The notes: a model not told the origin generated them from the sequence alone. A stretch of DNA of 45,637 nucleotides from Taklimakanibacter deserti (GCA_003574785.1 QORU01000030.1:1-45637); one strand, 5' to 3'; positions 9,777 through 18,131 are shown, counted from the stretch's first letter. Program-made: numbers and translations.

Positions 9777-9977
9777 TTAGCGGGCATAAGGCATATGGAT
9801 CTTGACCAGGCGCTCATCGCCCTCGGCCAAAATCATGGTGCCCCGCTGGTTGCGGATATTCTTGTTGCTGCGCTTGATCATGCCGTGGCGCTTGCCGGCC
9901 TGGCCGGCCTTGATGCGGCCCGTCGCCGTGACCTTGAATCGCTTCTTGGCCGACGATTTCGTCTTCATTTTGGGCAT
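9777..9977 (-). CDS. rpmI: 50S ribosomal protein L35
   Basis: A 66-residue, strongly basic protein starting [14 protein letters not shown] and containing [18 protein letters not shown], diagnostic of L35. The ATG at 9977 follows AAAGGA at a suitable distance; the open frame further upstream has no support. It is the first gene of an rpmI-rplT-pheS-pheT run on the minus strand. infC is not directly upstream as in many bacteria but lies about 6 kb away, with its own terminator. Confidence 0.97.
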   Translation of the reverse strand: MPKMKTKSSAKKRFKVTATGRIKAGQAGKRHGMIKRSNKNIRNQRGTMILAEGDERLVKIHMPYAR

Positions 9978-10000
9978 TTCGCTATCCTTTCGGTGCACAA

Positions 10001-10039
10001 TAAAAGACCGCCCTGGCATGCCCTTTACAGGCCAGGCGG
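10001..10039 (-). terminator. Leader hairpin with U-rich tail before rpmI
   Basis: On the minus strand CCGCCTGGC pairs with GCCAGGGCGG (one bulged G, 13-nt loop), followed by TCTTTTATT. It sits about 24 bases before the rpmI ATG and just downstream of a plausible promoter, so it looks like a leader attenuator. Control by L20 or by translation rate is possible; neither can be decided here. Confidence 0.6.
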
Positions 10040-10053
10040 CTTGAACGGGCCGG

Positions 10054-10082
10054 GTTATGGCGGAAGGCGGGATAAATTGCAA
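10054..10082 (-). promoter_or_regulatory. Probable sigma-70 promoter of rpmI-rplT
   Basis: On the minus strand TTGCAA (10082-10077) and CATAAC (10059-10054) are separated by exactly 17 bases, each matching four of six consensus positions. Initiation would fall near 10047, placing the hairpin at 10001-10039 at the start of the leader. Confidence 0.45.
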
Positions 10083-10185
10083 GTCCGCCGGTCCGGCGCC
10101 CCTGCCATTACGCAACGGCATGGCTTGATCGGAGGGGTGCCCCGGCCCCACATTCCTTAAACTCCCCATTCTCCATGAGGCCCCC

Positions 10186-10887
10186 ATGTCCAAGCTCCGT
10201 TATACCAGCGCTCTCATCATCGGATCGGGCGCGGGCCTCAGCGCCTCGCTGGCGAGGCTCCTGGCGGGCCAGGGCCTCAAGATCGGGCTTGCCGCCCGCA
10301 ACCCGCAGAAACTGGCGAGTCTTGCCGCCGACACCCGCGCCCGGACCTTTGCCTGCGATGCCGCCGATCCTGAGCAGATGGCGAAGCTGTTCGAGGATGC
10401 GGACAAGGCCATCGGTGAGCCCGATGTCGTCATCTACAATGCCTCGGGCCGCCTCAGGGGGGCGATCGCCGAGCTCGATCCGAAGGCAGTGGAGCAGGCC
10501 ATCGCGGTGACGGCCTTTGGCGGCTTCCTCGCCGGCCAGGAGGCGGCGCGGCGCATGCTGAAGCACGGACGTGGCGCGATCCTGTTCACCGGCGCGACCG
10601 CGAGCGTCAAGGGCTATGCGCTCTCCGCCCCCTTCGCCATGGGCAAATTCGCGCTGCGCGGCCTCGCCCAGAGCATGGCGCGCGAATTGGGGCCGAAGGG
10701 CATCCATGTCGCCCATTTCGTCATCGACGGCGGCATCCGCAATCCCGGCCGCGAGGAGCCGGCCGACCGGCCCGACAGCATGCTCGATCCCGATGCGATC
10801 GCCGAGACTTATTTCAACATCCTGATGCAGCCGAGAAGCACCTGGACCTGGGAAGTCGAGCTCAGGCCCTGGGTGGAGAAGTTCTGA
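10186..10887 (+). CDS. SDR-family oxidoreductase with Phe in place of catalytic Tyr
   Basis: A 233-residue short-chain dehydrogenase/reductase-like protein. The Rossmann start [14 protein letters not shown] replaces the usual TGxxxGxG, and the NNAG position reads YNASG. At the active site the usual YxxxK is FAMGK (F150, K154), so the hydroxyl-donating Tyr is missing while Lys is kept. Family knowledge: a subgroup of bacterial SDRs shows this change, and their chemistry is not established. The ATG at 10186 follows a weak GAGG. It is a single gene, divergent from rpmI. Confidence 0.85.
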   Translation: MSKLRYTSALIIGSGAGLSASLARLLAGQGLKIGLAARNPQKLASLAADTRARTFACDAADPEQMAKLFEDADKAIGEPDVVIYNASGRLRGAIAELDPKAVEQAIAVTAFGGFLAGQEAARRMLKHGRGAILFTGATASVKGYALSAPFAMGKFALRGLAQSMARELGPKGIHVAHFVIDGGIRNPGREEPADRPDSMLDPDAIAETYFNILMQPRSTWTWEVELRPWVEKF

Positions 10888-10893
10888 TCAATC

Positions 10894-10933
10894 GCATTGG
10901 GCCCCTCCCTCTCCCCCGATAGAGGCGAGGGGT
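10894..10933. repeat. Partial copy of the dispersed palindromic repeat
   Basis: The stretch GCATTGGGCCCCTCCCTCTC followed by CCCGATAGAGGCGAGGGG shares the ATTGGG-CCCCTCCCTCTCCCC core of the elements at 5753-5825 and 45514-45550 but has a degenerate hairpin. It lies between the convergent SDR and regulator genes. Confidence 0.6.
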
Positions 10934-10935
10934 AA

Positions 10936-11628
10936 TCACGCCGCGGGCTTCGTCTTCCAGCCCGAGATCCACAAGTCTCTCAGCGCATCGCCTTCGTTGC
11001 GGAAATGCGCGCCCGTCGCCCGGCAGCTCTGCGTCCGGTCGAGGCGGAAATTGCGGATGGCGGTGCGCAATTCGCACCAGCCGACGATGACCTGGGCATC
11101 GAGGTAATAGATGAGCGCCAGAGGCCTGATAATGCGTCGGGTGATCCGGCCCTGCTCGTCGCTGTACCTGATGTCGAGCTTTTCCTCATCGCGGATCGCC
11201 CGCCGGATCAAAGTGAAATCGACATTCTGCGGCTCGGGCGCGATGGGACCCCAGGCATGGAGCGAGCGCGCTTGGATCGTCTGCCTGAGCGGCGGCGGCA
11301 CCGCAGCGGCGATCTTGGCGGACACTTTCTTGGCGGCCTCCGTCAATTCCTTGTCGCCGGTGCGCTCGATCAGTGCCAGGCCGAGGACGACGGCCTCGGT
11401 CTCCTCGATGGTGAACATCAAGGGCGGCAGGTCGAAACCGGGGCGCAATATGTAGCCGATGCCGCGCTCGCCATCGATCGGCACCCGCATCGCCTGGAGG
11501 GCAGAGATATCGCGATAGATCGAGCGCACCGTGACCTCGAGCCGCTCGGCGATGGCGGCCGCCGTGATCGGGCGGCGCTGAGCCCTCAGGATCTGGATGA
11601 TCTCGAACAGCCTGGACGCCTTGCGCAT
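10936..11628 (-). CDS. YafY-type HTH/WYL transcriptional regulator
   Basis: A 230-residue regulator. Residues 1-60 form a winged helix (RLFEIIQILRAQRRPITAA, then VTVRSIYRDISALQ), as in YafY/DeoR-like proteins. The remainder contains a WYL ligand-sensing domain with the IRPLALIYYLDAQVIVGWCE core. The start is the ATG at 11628, with GAGGTG just upstream; an upstream in-frame start at 11649 lies inside the palindrome and is less likely. It diverges from a LysE exporter across 83 bases containing one perfect inverted repeat, so it probably controls that gene and itself. Confidence 0.9.
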   Translation of the reverse strand: MRKASRLFEIIQILRAQRRPITAAAIAERLEVTVRSIYRDISALQAMRVPIDGERGIGYILRPGFDLPPLMFTIEETEAVVLGLALIERTGDKELTEAAKKVSAKIAAAVPPPLRQTIQARSLHAWGPIAPEPQNVDFTLIRRAIRDEEKLDIRYSDEQGRITRRIIRPLALIYYLDAQVIVGWCELRTAIRNFRLDRTQSCRATGAHFRNEGDALRDLWISGWKTKPAA

Positions 11629-11638
11629 GGTGCACCTC

Positions 11639-11664
11639 GCAACTGACACAGCCTTGTCAGTTGC
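11639..11664. promoter_or_regulatory. Perfect inverted repeat, probable WYL-regulator operator
   Basis: GCAACTGACA and TGTCAGTTGC are perfect 10-bp arms around a 6-nt spacer. The site begins 10 bases from the regulator ATG and lies 47 bases before the LysE start, the expected place for an operator shared by a divergent pair. Confidence 0.75.
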
Positions 11665-11711
11665 GGCCTCTTATACCGCAGTAAAACGACCTTGCCGAGG
11701 AACATACTGAC

Positions 11712-12347
11712 ATGAGCTATCCGGAAGCCCTATGGATATTCTTCATCCTGCTCTCAGGCATCATCATCGTGCCGGGCATGGACATGATCTTCGTCCTGGC
11801 CAATGCGCTGACCGGCGGCCGGCCCGCCGGCATCGCCGCCACTTTCGGCATCATGCTGGGCGGCGCCTTCCACACCGCCTTCGGCGCCTTCGCCGTCGTG
11901 GGCTTCAGCCGGCTGGTGCCTCAGCTCTATGGTCCGATGCTGATCGTGGGCTCGCTCTATATGATCTGGATCGGCTGGACCCTCATCCGGAGCTCGATCA
12001 CCGTCGATCCGGTCAGGGGTCTGGCGTCACGGCCGCTGCCCGCGATATTCGCCCAGGCGATCGTCACCTGCATCCTCAATCCGAAGGCCTGGCTCTTCGT
12101 CCTTGCCGTCTATCCGCAATTCATCAAGCCCAGTTTCGGACCCCTATGGACGCAGGCGCTGGTGATCGGCGTGATGGTGGCGGCGATGCAGCTCACCGTC
12201 TATGGCGGGCTCGGCCTAATGGCGGCGAAAGGCCGTGACGCGATGGTCGGCAATCCGACGCTCACCATCTGGTCCGGGCGCATTGCCGGCCTCCTGCTCG
12301 TCGCCGCCGCTCTCTTCACCCTATGGCGCGGCTGGCAGGGGATTTAG
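11712..12347 (+). CDS. LysE-family translocator
   Basis: A 211-residue membrane protein with about six helices, the size and shape of LysE/RhtB exporters. Seen: SGIIIVPGMDMIFVLANALTGG in the first helix region (the proline-glycine break typical of the family), and ILNPKAWLFVLAV in the fourth. These proteins export amino acids or related compounds. The ligand is unknown; the divergent WYL regulator probably senses it. The last 32 bases overlap the 3' end of the convergent DUF2955 gene. Confidence 0.9.
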   Translation: MSYPEALWIFFILLSGIIIVPGMDMIFVLANALTGGRPAGIAATFGIMLGGAFHTAFGAFAVVGFSRLVPQLYGPMLIVGSLYMIWIGWTLIRSSITVDPVRGLASRPLPAIFAQAIVTCILNPKAWLFVLAVYPQFIKPSFGPLWTQALVIGVMVAAMQLTVYGGLGLMAAKGRDAMVGNPTLTIWSGRIAGLLLVAAALFTLWRGWQGI

Positions 12348-13371
12348 GCTGCCGGCGCAGCCACCCGAAGAGGCTGAGCGCGCCGATCGTATAGGCGCTC
12401 GCCACGAGAATCTTGATGATGCGGGTCGCGAGCAGCTCCTCCGAGCCGCCGGGCAGCGGCGCGATGCCGAGGCCAAGGATCAGGAGGAAGGTCGTGAAGG
12501 CAATGGCGTAGACGGGTGCCCGCTCTCCGCCCCGCACCATCCGCTCGCCGAACCACAAGCCCATCGCCAGCACGATGAGGATGAAGAAGAGAATGCTGCC
12601 GGAGAGAACGACGAATTGATAAGCGAATATCGCAACGACGCCGCCGAGGAGATTGCCGACGATGATCGCCATCGCGACGCGGCTGCTGCGTTCCGGTTCC
12701 ACCGCGCGCAGGAGATTGAGCGCGATCATCAGGATGACGATGTTGTTGATGTCGCCGCGCGCGATGAAGGCGATGAGCACGGGATAGAGGATGAGGGTAT
12801 CGGAAATGGCGATGCGCGCCGCCAAAGCGGGCTCATGGCCCGCCGGGCTTGGCGCGGGTGTTGCGCTTGCCTCAGGAGCGGATGGCGACGGGATGAGCAG
12901 ATGAACGATCCAGACGGTGACGACGGCGGCAATGCTGCCGCGCAGCAGCTCGATCATGAACAGCCAGGCGAGATCGAACGAGATGGTCGAGATCACCGGA
13001 ATGCAGCAGAAGGCGATCTGGACCAGCAGCATGATAGCGGCCGGCGCGCCGCGCCGCTGGCCGTAGAAGCTCCAGCAGATCACGAGCCCGACCAGAGCAA
13101 GCAGGACCAAGGGGCTGAGCGAGAACAGCCTGGAGACGCCGAAGGCAAGCGCAGTCGCGATCAGGATGACGAGCGGCATGGCGAGGCCTTGCCGCAAGGA
13201 CGGCGCGCTGGGCGCCGAGGCCAGGAGCTGAACCGCGAGCATCGGGGCGAGGAAGCTGAAGTCCCAATTGGCCAGCTCGGCTATGGTGAAGGCGAGAGTG
13301 GCGGCAATGGCGATCCGCAGGATATGGCGGGTGGCCCCCTTGTCGCTTGCCGCTGCCTTGGCGCCCGCCAT
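12316..13371 (-). CDS. DUF2955/FUSC-like membrane transporter subunit
   Basis: A 351-residue inner-membrane protein with two blocks of hydrophobic helices (about residues 15-160 and 185-340) separated by a Pro/Ala/Ser-rich linker near residues 163-180, matching the DUF2955 group related to aromatic-acid exporter (FUSC) proteins. It begins one base after the stop codon of the HlyD-like gene, so the two form an operon: this protein is the pump and the HlyD-like protein its periplasmic adaptor, as in AaeAB-like systems. The substrate is unknown. Its 3' end overlaps the LysE gene by 32 bases. Confidence 0.8.
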   Translation of the reverse strand: MAGAKAAASDKGATRHILRIAIAATLAFTIAELANWDFSFLAPMLAVQLLASAPSAPSLRQGLAMPLVILIATALAFGVSRLFSLSPLVLLALVGLVICWSFYGQRRGAPAAIMLLVQIAFCCIPVISTISFDLAWLFMIELLRGSIAAVVTVWIVHLLIPSPSAPEASATPAPSPAGHEPALAARIAISDTLILYPVLIAFIARGDINNIVILMIALNLLRAVEPERSSRVAMAIIVGNLLGGVVAIFAYQFVVLSGSILFFILIVLAMGLWFGERMVRGGERAPVYAIAFTTFLLILGLGIAPLPGGSEELLATRIIKILVASAYTIGALSLFGWLRRQPKSPASRAIG

Positions 13372-13372
13372 G

Positions 13373-14500
13373 TCAGCTGAGATAGCTGAGATAGGACACG
13401 AGCACGATCCACAGCCGCCCGATGGCGTCGGTCACCGGTGCCCGGCCGGTATAGATGACGACATTCGCCTGCGATCCGAGCCTGATTCCCTTGGGCTGCT
13501 CGTCCGGAGCGAACTGGACGCGCACGGCGAAGCGCTGCGCGTCGCGTATCCATCCGGTATCGTTCCTGATCACCGGCAGGCCGGTGGTGGGATCGATGTC
13601 CTTGCTGTCGACGCCCCAGCCGACGCTTTCGACCGTCGCCGGATAGACGCGACCGGGGCGGATATCGAGGACGACGTCGGCAGCGTTTCCGGCCGCGACA
13701 TGTTCGAGGCTGTTCTCGCGGAACTGCGCGTCGATCCAGATCACTTCGGCATCGATGAAGGTGAGGACGGCCTGGCCGACGGCGACATACTGACCGGTGG
13801 CCAATTGCAGGTTGGTGATGACACCGTCGGACGGCGCCAGCACGATCGTGTCGGTGAGGTCGCGCCGTGCCTTGCGCAAGGCTGCCTGCGCCTGACGGAT
13901 CTGCGGATTGTCGGCGCCCTGCGGCCCCATATTCTGCCGGGCCTCTTCCACATCGGCCTTGGCGCGATCGACATCGGCGATCGCCGCATCCAGGCTGGCG
14001 GTGGCCTGGTCGCTCCTTGCCTTGGCATAGATGCCCTTCTTGACCATCTCGAATATGCGCGCCGTCTGCTCCTGGATATTGGTGAGCTTCGCCTCGGCCT
14101 CGGCGAGCTTGGCCTCGGCGGAGGCGAGTGCTGCCGTCGAGGCGCCGACCGCCTGCCCGGCGGCCGCAAGCTGCGCCTCGGCGGTCTCGACGGCGATCGC
14201 ATAGCGCTCGCGGTCGATCTCGAACAGGACCTCGCCGGTTCTGACGATTTGATTGTCGATTACATTGACGGCGCTGATCCGGCCCGCCACATCGGCGGCG
14301 ACGCGTACGACATAGGCCTGAACCGTGGCTTGCGCGGTATAGGGGGTGAAGCGGTCGGCGAACAGGCCGTAGACGAACAAGGCGGCGCATAACAGCAACA
14401 CGATGCCGGTCAGGCGCCGGATGGGGTTCTTCGGCGCGGCCCGTGAGGTGGCGATTGGAGCATGCGCCTCGCGGTCTTCGGGTTCTATCCTGCGACGCAT
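13373..14500 (-). CDS. HlyD/EmrA-type periplasmic adaptor protein
   Basis: A 375-residue membrane-fusion protein. A cytoplasmic N-terminus precedes one transmembrane helix (about residues 30-48). The first half-lipoyl motif follows (RVAADVAGRISAVNVIDNQIV), then an alanine-rich coiled-coil hairpin (about residues 105-220), the second half-lipoyl segment (VLAPSDGVITNLQLATGQYV) and a beta-barrel region. Such adaptors couple an inner-membrane pump to the outer membrane. It is immediately upstream of the DUF2955 protein with a 1-base gap. Start: ATG at 14500, no strong Shine-Dalgarno. Confidence 0.9.
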   Translation of the reverse strand: MRRRIEPEDREAHAPIATSRAAPKNPIRRLTGIVLLLCAALFVYGLFADRFTPYTAQATVQAYVVRVAADVAGRISAVNVIDNQIVRTGEVLFEIDRERYAIAVETAEAQLAAAGQAVGASTAALASAEAKLAEAEAKLTNIQEQTARIFEMVKKGIYAKARSDQATASLDAAIADVDRAKADVEEARQNMGPQGADNPQIRQAQAALRKARRDLTDTIVLAPSDGVITNLQLATGQYVAVGQAVLTFIDAEVIWIDAQFRENSLEHVAAGNAADVVLDIRPGRVYPATVESVGWGVDSKDIDPTTGLPVIRNDTGWIRDAQRFAVRVQFAPDEQPKGIRLGSQANVVIYTGRAPVTDAIGRLWIVLVSYLSYLS

Positions 14501-14648
14501 GGCACTGGCCCTCTAGGGATGCGGCGGCAATTCCAAATGGAGTTCCCGCCTCCCGCCTGTTTGACGTCAGGTTAGACTATGCGGGAGGATGAGGGAACCG
14601 ATAGTTGGACCATGGCCCATATGAGCGGCTGGTGACGTTCTATCGGGT

Positions 14649-15605
14649 TTATGTCTCGTTGCCGCGCAAGGCGGTGCGCCGCGGCCTTTCGCGAATGGCG
14701 ATGACGATACCGGCGAAGACGACGAGCCCGACGCCCGCCAGCGTCGAAAAGCCCGGCAGCTGGCTGAAGAACAGGAAGCCCCAGAGGATCGCCCAGGGCA
14801 GAGCGGTATATTCGAAGATCGCGGCGAGATTGGCTTCCGCCATGCGATAGCCCTGGCCCAGGCAATAGATGCCGATGGTCGCGGCGACCCCGCAGCCCAG
14901 CATGAGCAGGAGGTCGTGGGTCGAGGGCCAGATCCAGGCGCGGAGCAGGAAAGCGAGGCTCGGATGGCTCCATTGCGCGAACTCGCCCGAGCCGATGATG
15001 AGGCCGGCAAGCCCCGACAGCAGGAAGAACACGACATTCACATAGACCGACATGGTCGATGCCGATTCGGTGGCGCCGATATGGCGGCCGTGCAATTGGC
15101 CGAGCGCATAGCAGAAGGCCGAAGCCGCCGGCAGCACCACCGCCCATTCGAGCTGGCCGAGACCGTCCTTCATGACGATGACGACGCCGATGAAGCCTAA
15201 GATGACGGCGAGCCAGCGGATCTTCCCGACCTTCTCGCCGAGCAGCGGCCCGGCGAGGGCCGTGATGAACAAGGGGGCGGCAAAGGAGATGGCCACCGCC
15301 ATGGCGAGGGGAAGGGCGGCGATGCCGAGGTAATAGAGCGTGTAGGCGAGGAAGAAGAGAGCGCCGCGCAGCATGTGAGCGGGAAGGCGCGGCGTGTTGA
15401 GGCGATGAAGTCCGGTCTCGAACCAGGCGATCAGCAAGGTGAAGGGCAGAGCCAGGAAGCTGCGGATGAAGACGATCTCATGCGCCGGATAGGTCGAGGA
15501 AATGCCCTTGATGATGAGATCCTGGAAGGTGAAGGCGAACACCCCGACGCACATGAACGCAACACCCCACAACTGGCGGCGGTGCGCATCTCTGTCATCG
15601 TTCAT
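14649..15605 (-). CDS. EamA/DMT-family permease
   Basis: A 318-residue transporter with ten predicted helices in two repeats (for instance AFTFQDLIIKGIS early and VGLVVFAGIVIAIRERPRR at the end), typical of EamA exporters. Substrate unknown. The start is placed at the ATG at 15605 because the longer version, from a GTG at 15659 with AAGGGGAGA upstream, would translate through the infC terminator hairpin. That GTG cannot be excluded and would add 18 residues. It lies downstream of infC, separated by the hairpin. Confidence 0.85.
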   Translation of the reverse strand: MNDDRDAHRRQLWGVAFMCVGVFAFTFQDLIIKGISSTYPAHEIVFIRSFLALPFTLLIAWFETGLHRLNTPRLPAHMLRGALFFLAYTLYYLGIAALPLAMAVAISFAAPLFITALAGPLLGEKVGKIRWLAVILGFIGVVIVMKDGLGQLEWAVVLPAASAFCYALGQLHGRHIGATESASTMSVYVNVVFFLLSGLAGLIIGSGEFAQWSHPSLAFLLRAWIWPSTHDLLLMLGCGVAATIGIYCLGQGYRMAEANLAAIFEYTALPWAILWGFLFFSQLPGFSTLAGVGLVVFAGIVIAIRERPRRTALRGNET

Positions 15606-15620
15606 CTTGGTGGTTGCCCC

Positions 15621-15656
15621 AAATGAAGACCGCCCCATCGTGACGATGGAGCGGTC
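15621..15656 (-). terminator. Terminator after infC
   Basis: On the minus strand GACCGCTCCATCG pairs with CGATGGGGCGGTC over 13 positions (one G-U pair), with a 3-nt loop and a TTCATTT tail. It lies 28 bases after the infC stop codon and fits an intrinsic terminator for infC. Confidence 0.75.
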
Positions 15657-15684
15657 CACGTCTCCCCTTGCAATAACAGACGGG

Positions 15685-16248
15685 CTATTTCGGCGCCAGC
15701 ACCATGACGATCTGGCGACCCTCGAAACGCGGTTCCGATTCGACCTTGGCGATCTCGACCGTGTCGCCCTTCACCCGGTCGAGCAATTGCCGGCCGAGCT
15801 CCTGATGCGCCATCTCGCGGCCGCGGAAGCGTAGCGTGACCTTGACCTTGTCGCCTTCCTCGAAGAAGCGCCTGACCGCTTTCATCTTCACGTCGTAATC
15901 GTGATCGTCGATCATCGGGCGCATCTTGATCTCCTTGATCTCGATGACCTTCTGCTTCTTGCGGGCTTCGTTGGCCTTTTTCTGTTCCTGATATTTGAAC
16001 TTGCCGTAATCGAGGATCTTGGCGACGGGCGGCTTGGCATCGGGCGACACCTCGACCAGATCGAGGCCGGCTTCTTCGGCCATCATAAGCGCCTGACGGG
16101 TGGGGACGACGCCGCGATTCTCGCCCTGGGCGTCGATGAGGCGGACTTCGCGCGCCTCGATGCGGTTGTTGATCTTGTGGCCCTCTTCCTTGTTCGGCTG
16201 GGGCTGAGCCGAGCGGCTAGTGGCTGGCCGGCGGGGTGGTATGCTCAA
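15685..16248 (-). CDS. infC: Translation initiation factor IF-3
   Basis: A 187-residue IF-3: N-terminal domain with [20 protein letters not shown], then the [20 protein letters not shown] linker and the C-terminal 30S-binding domain ([20 protein letters not shown]). IF-3 checks start codons and keeps subunits apart. The only plausible start is TTG (16246-16248), with AAGGAGA about ten bases upstream; no ATG occurs before residue 55. Many infC genes use a non-AUG start, AUU in E. coli, for self-repression; whether TTG does this here is open. It is separate from rpmI-rplT. Confidence 0.95.
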   Translation of the reverse strand: MSIPPRRPATSRSAQPQPNKEEGHKINNRIEAREVRLIDAQGENRGVVPTRQALMMAEEAGLDLVEVSPDAKPPVAKILDYGKFKYQEQKKANEARKKQKVIEIKEIKMRPMIDDHDYDVKMKAVRRFFEEGDKVKVTLRFRGREMAHQELGRQLLDRVKGDTVEIAKVESEPRFEGRQIVMVLAPK

Positions 16249-16359
16249 GTGGTGGTCGTCTCCTTGATGGCGCTGGGGTATCCCAAAATCCCCCGGGGCG
16301 CTGTTGCGAGCCCTGTATAGACCGTGAAGATGGGGGGCAAGTCAAGGAGAGAGAAAAGA

Positions 16360-17127
16360 ATGCTACAATTCGAAATGATGGAGGCTCGTCCCGGCATTCG
16401 GATTGCTCTTGAGCGGCATGAGCCCCGTCACCCCGATGACAGGAAGCCCGGATTCCTGTGGCTGGGCGGTTTCAATTCCGACATGACCGGCACCAAGGCG
16501 ACAAGATTGATGGACTGGGCCCAAGCCGCCGACCGCTTCTTCATCCGTTTCGATTATTCGGGCCATGGCGCGTCGGAAGGGCGGTTCGAGGAGGGCACGC
16601 TGTCGCTGTGGCTCACGGAAGCGAGGATGGTCCTGGCGCTGGCCAGGGATCGCCCGATGATTCTCGTCGGATCGAGCATGGGCGGCTATCTGGCCCTGCT
16701 GCTGGCGAGGGAGAGCCCCGGTTCCATCAAGGGGCTCGTCCTGGTGGCCCCTGCGGCGGACATGACAGAGGCCTTGATGGAACCCGAGATCGCCGCCAAT
16801 GCGGAAGCCCTGGGCGCCATCGCGCGGGACGGCGTGTGGCTGAGGCCCAGCCTCTATGGCGAGCCCTATCCGATCACCCGCACCCTCATCGAGGACGGGC
16901 GACAGCATCTCTTGTTGCCGCAAGGTCTCGATCTCGCTTGCCCCTTGCGCATCCTTCATGGCGATCGCGATCCCGATGTGCCCTGGCAGCATGGTCGCAA
17001 GACCTTCGATGCGATCCGCTCGCCCGATGCGCAATTCATCTTGATCAAGGATGGCGATCACCGCCTGTCACGTGATCAGGATATCCTGGCGATCCGGCGC
17101 GCCGCCGAGGAACTGGCGGCGGATTAG
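16360..17127 (+). CDS. Alpha/beta hydrolase
   Basis: A 255-residue serine hydrolase. The nucleophile elbow is GSSMGG. The strand before it (GFLWLGGFNSDMTGTKA) supplies the oxyanion region, RFDYSGHGASEG is the usual DxSGxG turn, and the acid and base are in HGDRDPDVPWQHG and DGDHRLSR. It resembles bacterial relatives of ABHD10-type thioesterases; the substrate is not known. The ATG at 16360 is chosen because AAGGAGAG lies 8 bases upstream, whereas the GTG at 16324 has no ribosome site. It is a single gene divergent from infC. Confidence 0.88.
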   Translation: MLQFEMMEARPGIRIALERHEPRHPDDRKPGFLWLGGFNSDMTGTKATRLMDWAQAADRFFIRFDYSGHGASEGRFEEGTLSLWLTEARMVLALARDRPMILVGSSMGGYLALLLARESPGSIKGLVLVAPAADMTEALMEPEIAANAEALGAIARDGVWLRPSLYGEPYPITRTLIEDGRQHLLLPQGLDLACPLRILHGDRDPDVPWQHGRKTFDAIRSPDAQFILIKDGDHRLSRDQDILAIRRAAEELAAD

Positions 17128-17216
17128 AGTCACTGTCCTGCTTGTCTTGATTCCGTCCGCCGCCCTTGTGTAAATTCGCAACATGATGTTCATGCCCACA
17201 TTCCTCCCGCCGATCT

Positions 17217-17250
17217 GAACGGCCCAAGCCGTTCCGGCGCATCCGCGCCG
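17217..17250. repeat. Two tandem perfect hairpins
   Basis: GAACGG-cccaag-CCGTTC (17217-17234) is directly followed by CGGCGC-atcc-GCGCCG (17235-17250). They lie in the 176-base gap before the dioxygenase gene, with no U-run on either strand, so a simple terminator is not clear. They could be leader structures or a block to incoming transcription. Confidence 0.6.
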
Positions 17251-17303
17251 ATCAGATCAAAAAACGGCTCCGCTTATGCGGCGGCTGAAACGGAGAATGT
17301 GCA

Positions 17304-18131
17304 ATGCCCAAAACCGATTCTATCGGCCTGACCTCCAGTCAGGTCCGGGCCTTCATCGACGATGGTTTCGTCAAAATCGAAAGTGCCTTCAGCACCGAGC
17401 TTGCGCAGCAATGCAGGGACGAGCTGTGGGCGGATATTGACCTGTCGCCGGACGCGCCCGAAAACTGGATTCGACCCGTTGTCCGTGTGGCGTCCAAGTC
17501 TTCGCCTCCCTTCATTGCAGCTGCCAACACGCCGGACTTGCACAAGGCCTATGATCAACTCGTCGGCGTGGACCGTTGGCTTGCGCCCAAGGGCCTCGGA
17601 ACCTTTCCGATCCGCTTTCCGTCAGCAGAATCTCCGGGTGACGATGGCTGGCATGTGGACATGAGTTTCGGCGACAATCCCGCAGATTTCATGGAATGGC
17701 GGGTCAATGTGAAGAGCAGCGGACGGGCATTGCTGATGCTCTTCCTGTTCTCCGATGTCGGGTCCGATGATGCGCCCACGCGGATACGCAAGGGTTCGCA
17801 TGCCGCCATTGCGCGGCAGTTGCTGCCCTATGGCCAAGCGGGCGCGACGCTCAGGCAGCTCTCTGCCACGGGCTACGTTTCCACGGAAGAGTGTGAGGTT
17901 GAACGGGCGACGGGCCCGGCAGGCACGGTCTATCTGTGCCATCCATTCCTTGTCCATGCCGCGCAACCCCACCAAGGGACACGTCCCCGCTTCATGGCGC
18001 AGCCGCCATTGCTGCCGAAAGGCGAATTTGATCCGGCGCTGCCGCCCGCGCCGGTTCAGATCGCCATCCGCCAGGCTTGCGGGCTGACATTTCCAACCCG
18101 TGAACCTTTGCAAGGAGTTCGCCATGACTGA
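17304..18131 (+). CDS. Phytanoyl-CoA dioxygenase-family Fe(II)/2-oxoglutarate enzyme
   Basis: A 275-residue soluble protein of the PhyH type. The iron site is WHVDMS (HxD) and the distal His in PFLVHAAQPHQG; RPRFMAQPP downstream supplies the likely 2-oxoglutarate-binding Arg. The N-terminal helix LTSSQVRAFIDDGFVKIES is characteristic of the family. These enzymes hydroxylate small molecules or amino-acid-like substrates; the target is not known. The ATG at 17304 follows GGAGAAT. The stop codon lies inside the next gene's start region (8-base overlap), implying coupled translation with an S9 peptidase. Confidence 0.88.
   Translation: MPKTDSIGLTSSQVRAFIDDGFVKIESAFSTELAQQCRDELWADIDLSPDAPENWIRPVVRVASKSSPPFIAAANTPDLHKAYDQLVGVDRWLAPKGLGTFPIRFPSAESPGDDGWHVDMSFGDNPADFMEWRVNVKSSGRALLMLFLFSDVGSDDAPTRIRKGSHAAIARQLLPYGQAGATLRQLSATGYVSTEECEVERATGPAGTVYLCHPFLVHAAQPHQGTRPRFMAQPPLLPKGEFDPALPPAPVQIAIRQACGLTFPTREPLQGVRHD

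Noticed and set aside
14549..14588. CCTCCCGC/GCGGGAGG stem upstream of the HlyD gene
   Set aside because: Eight-base arms with a 24-nt loop and no U-run; too weak to call as a terminator or operator.
17045..17242. Small minus-strand frame beside the hydrolase gene
   Set aside because: It covers the tandem hairpins and hydrolase end, has no ribosome site and no protein-like features.
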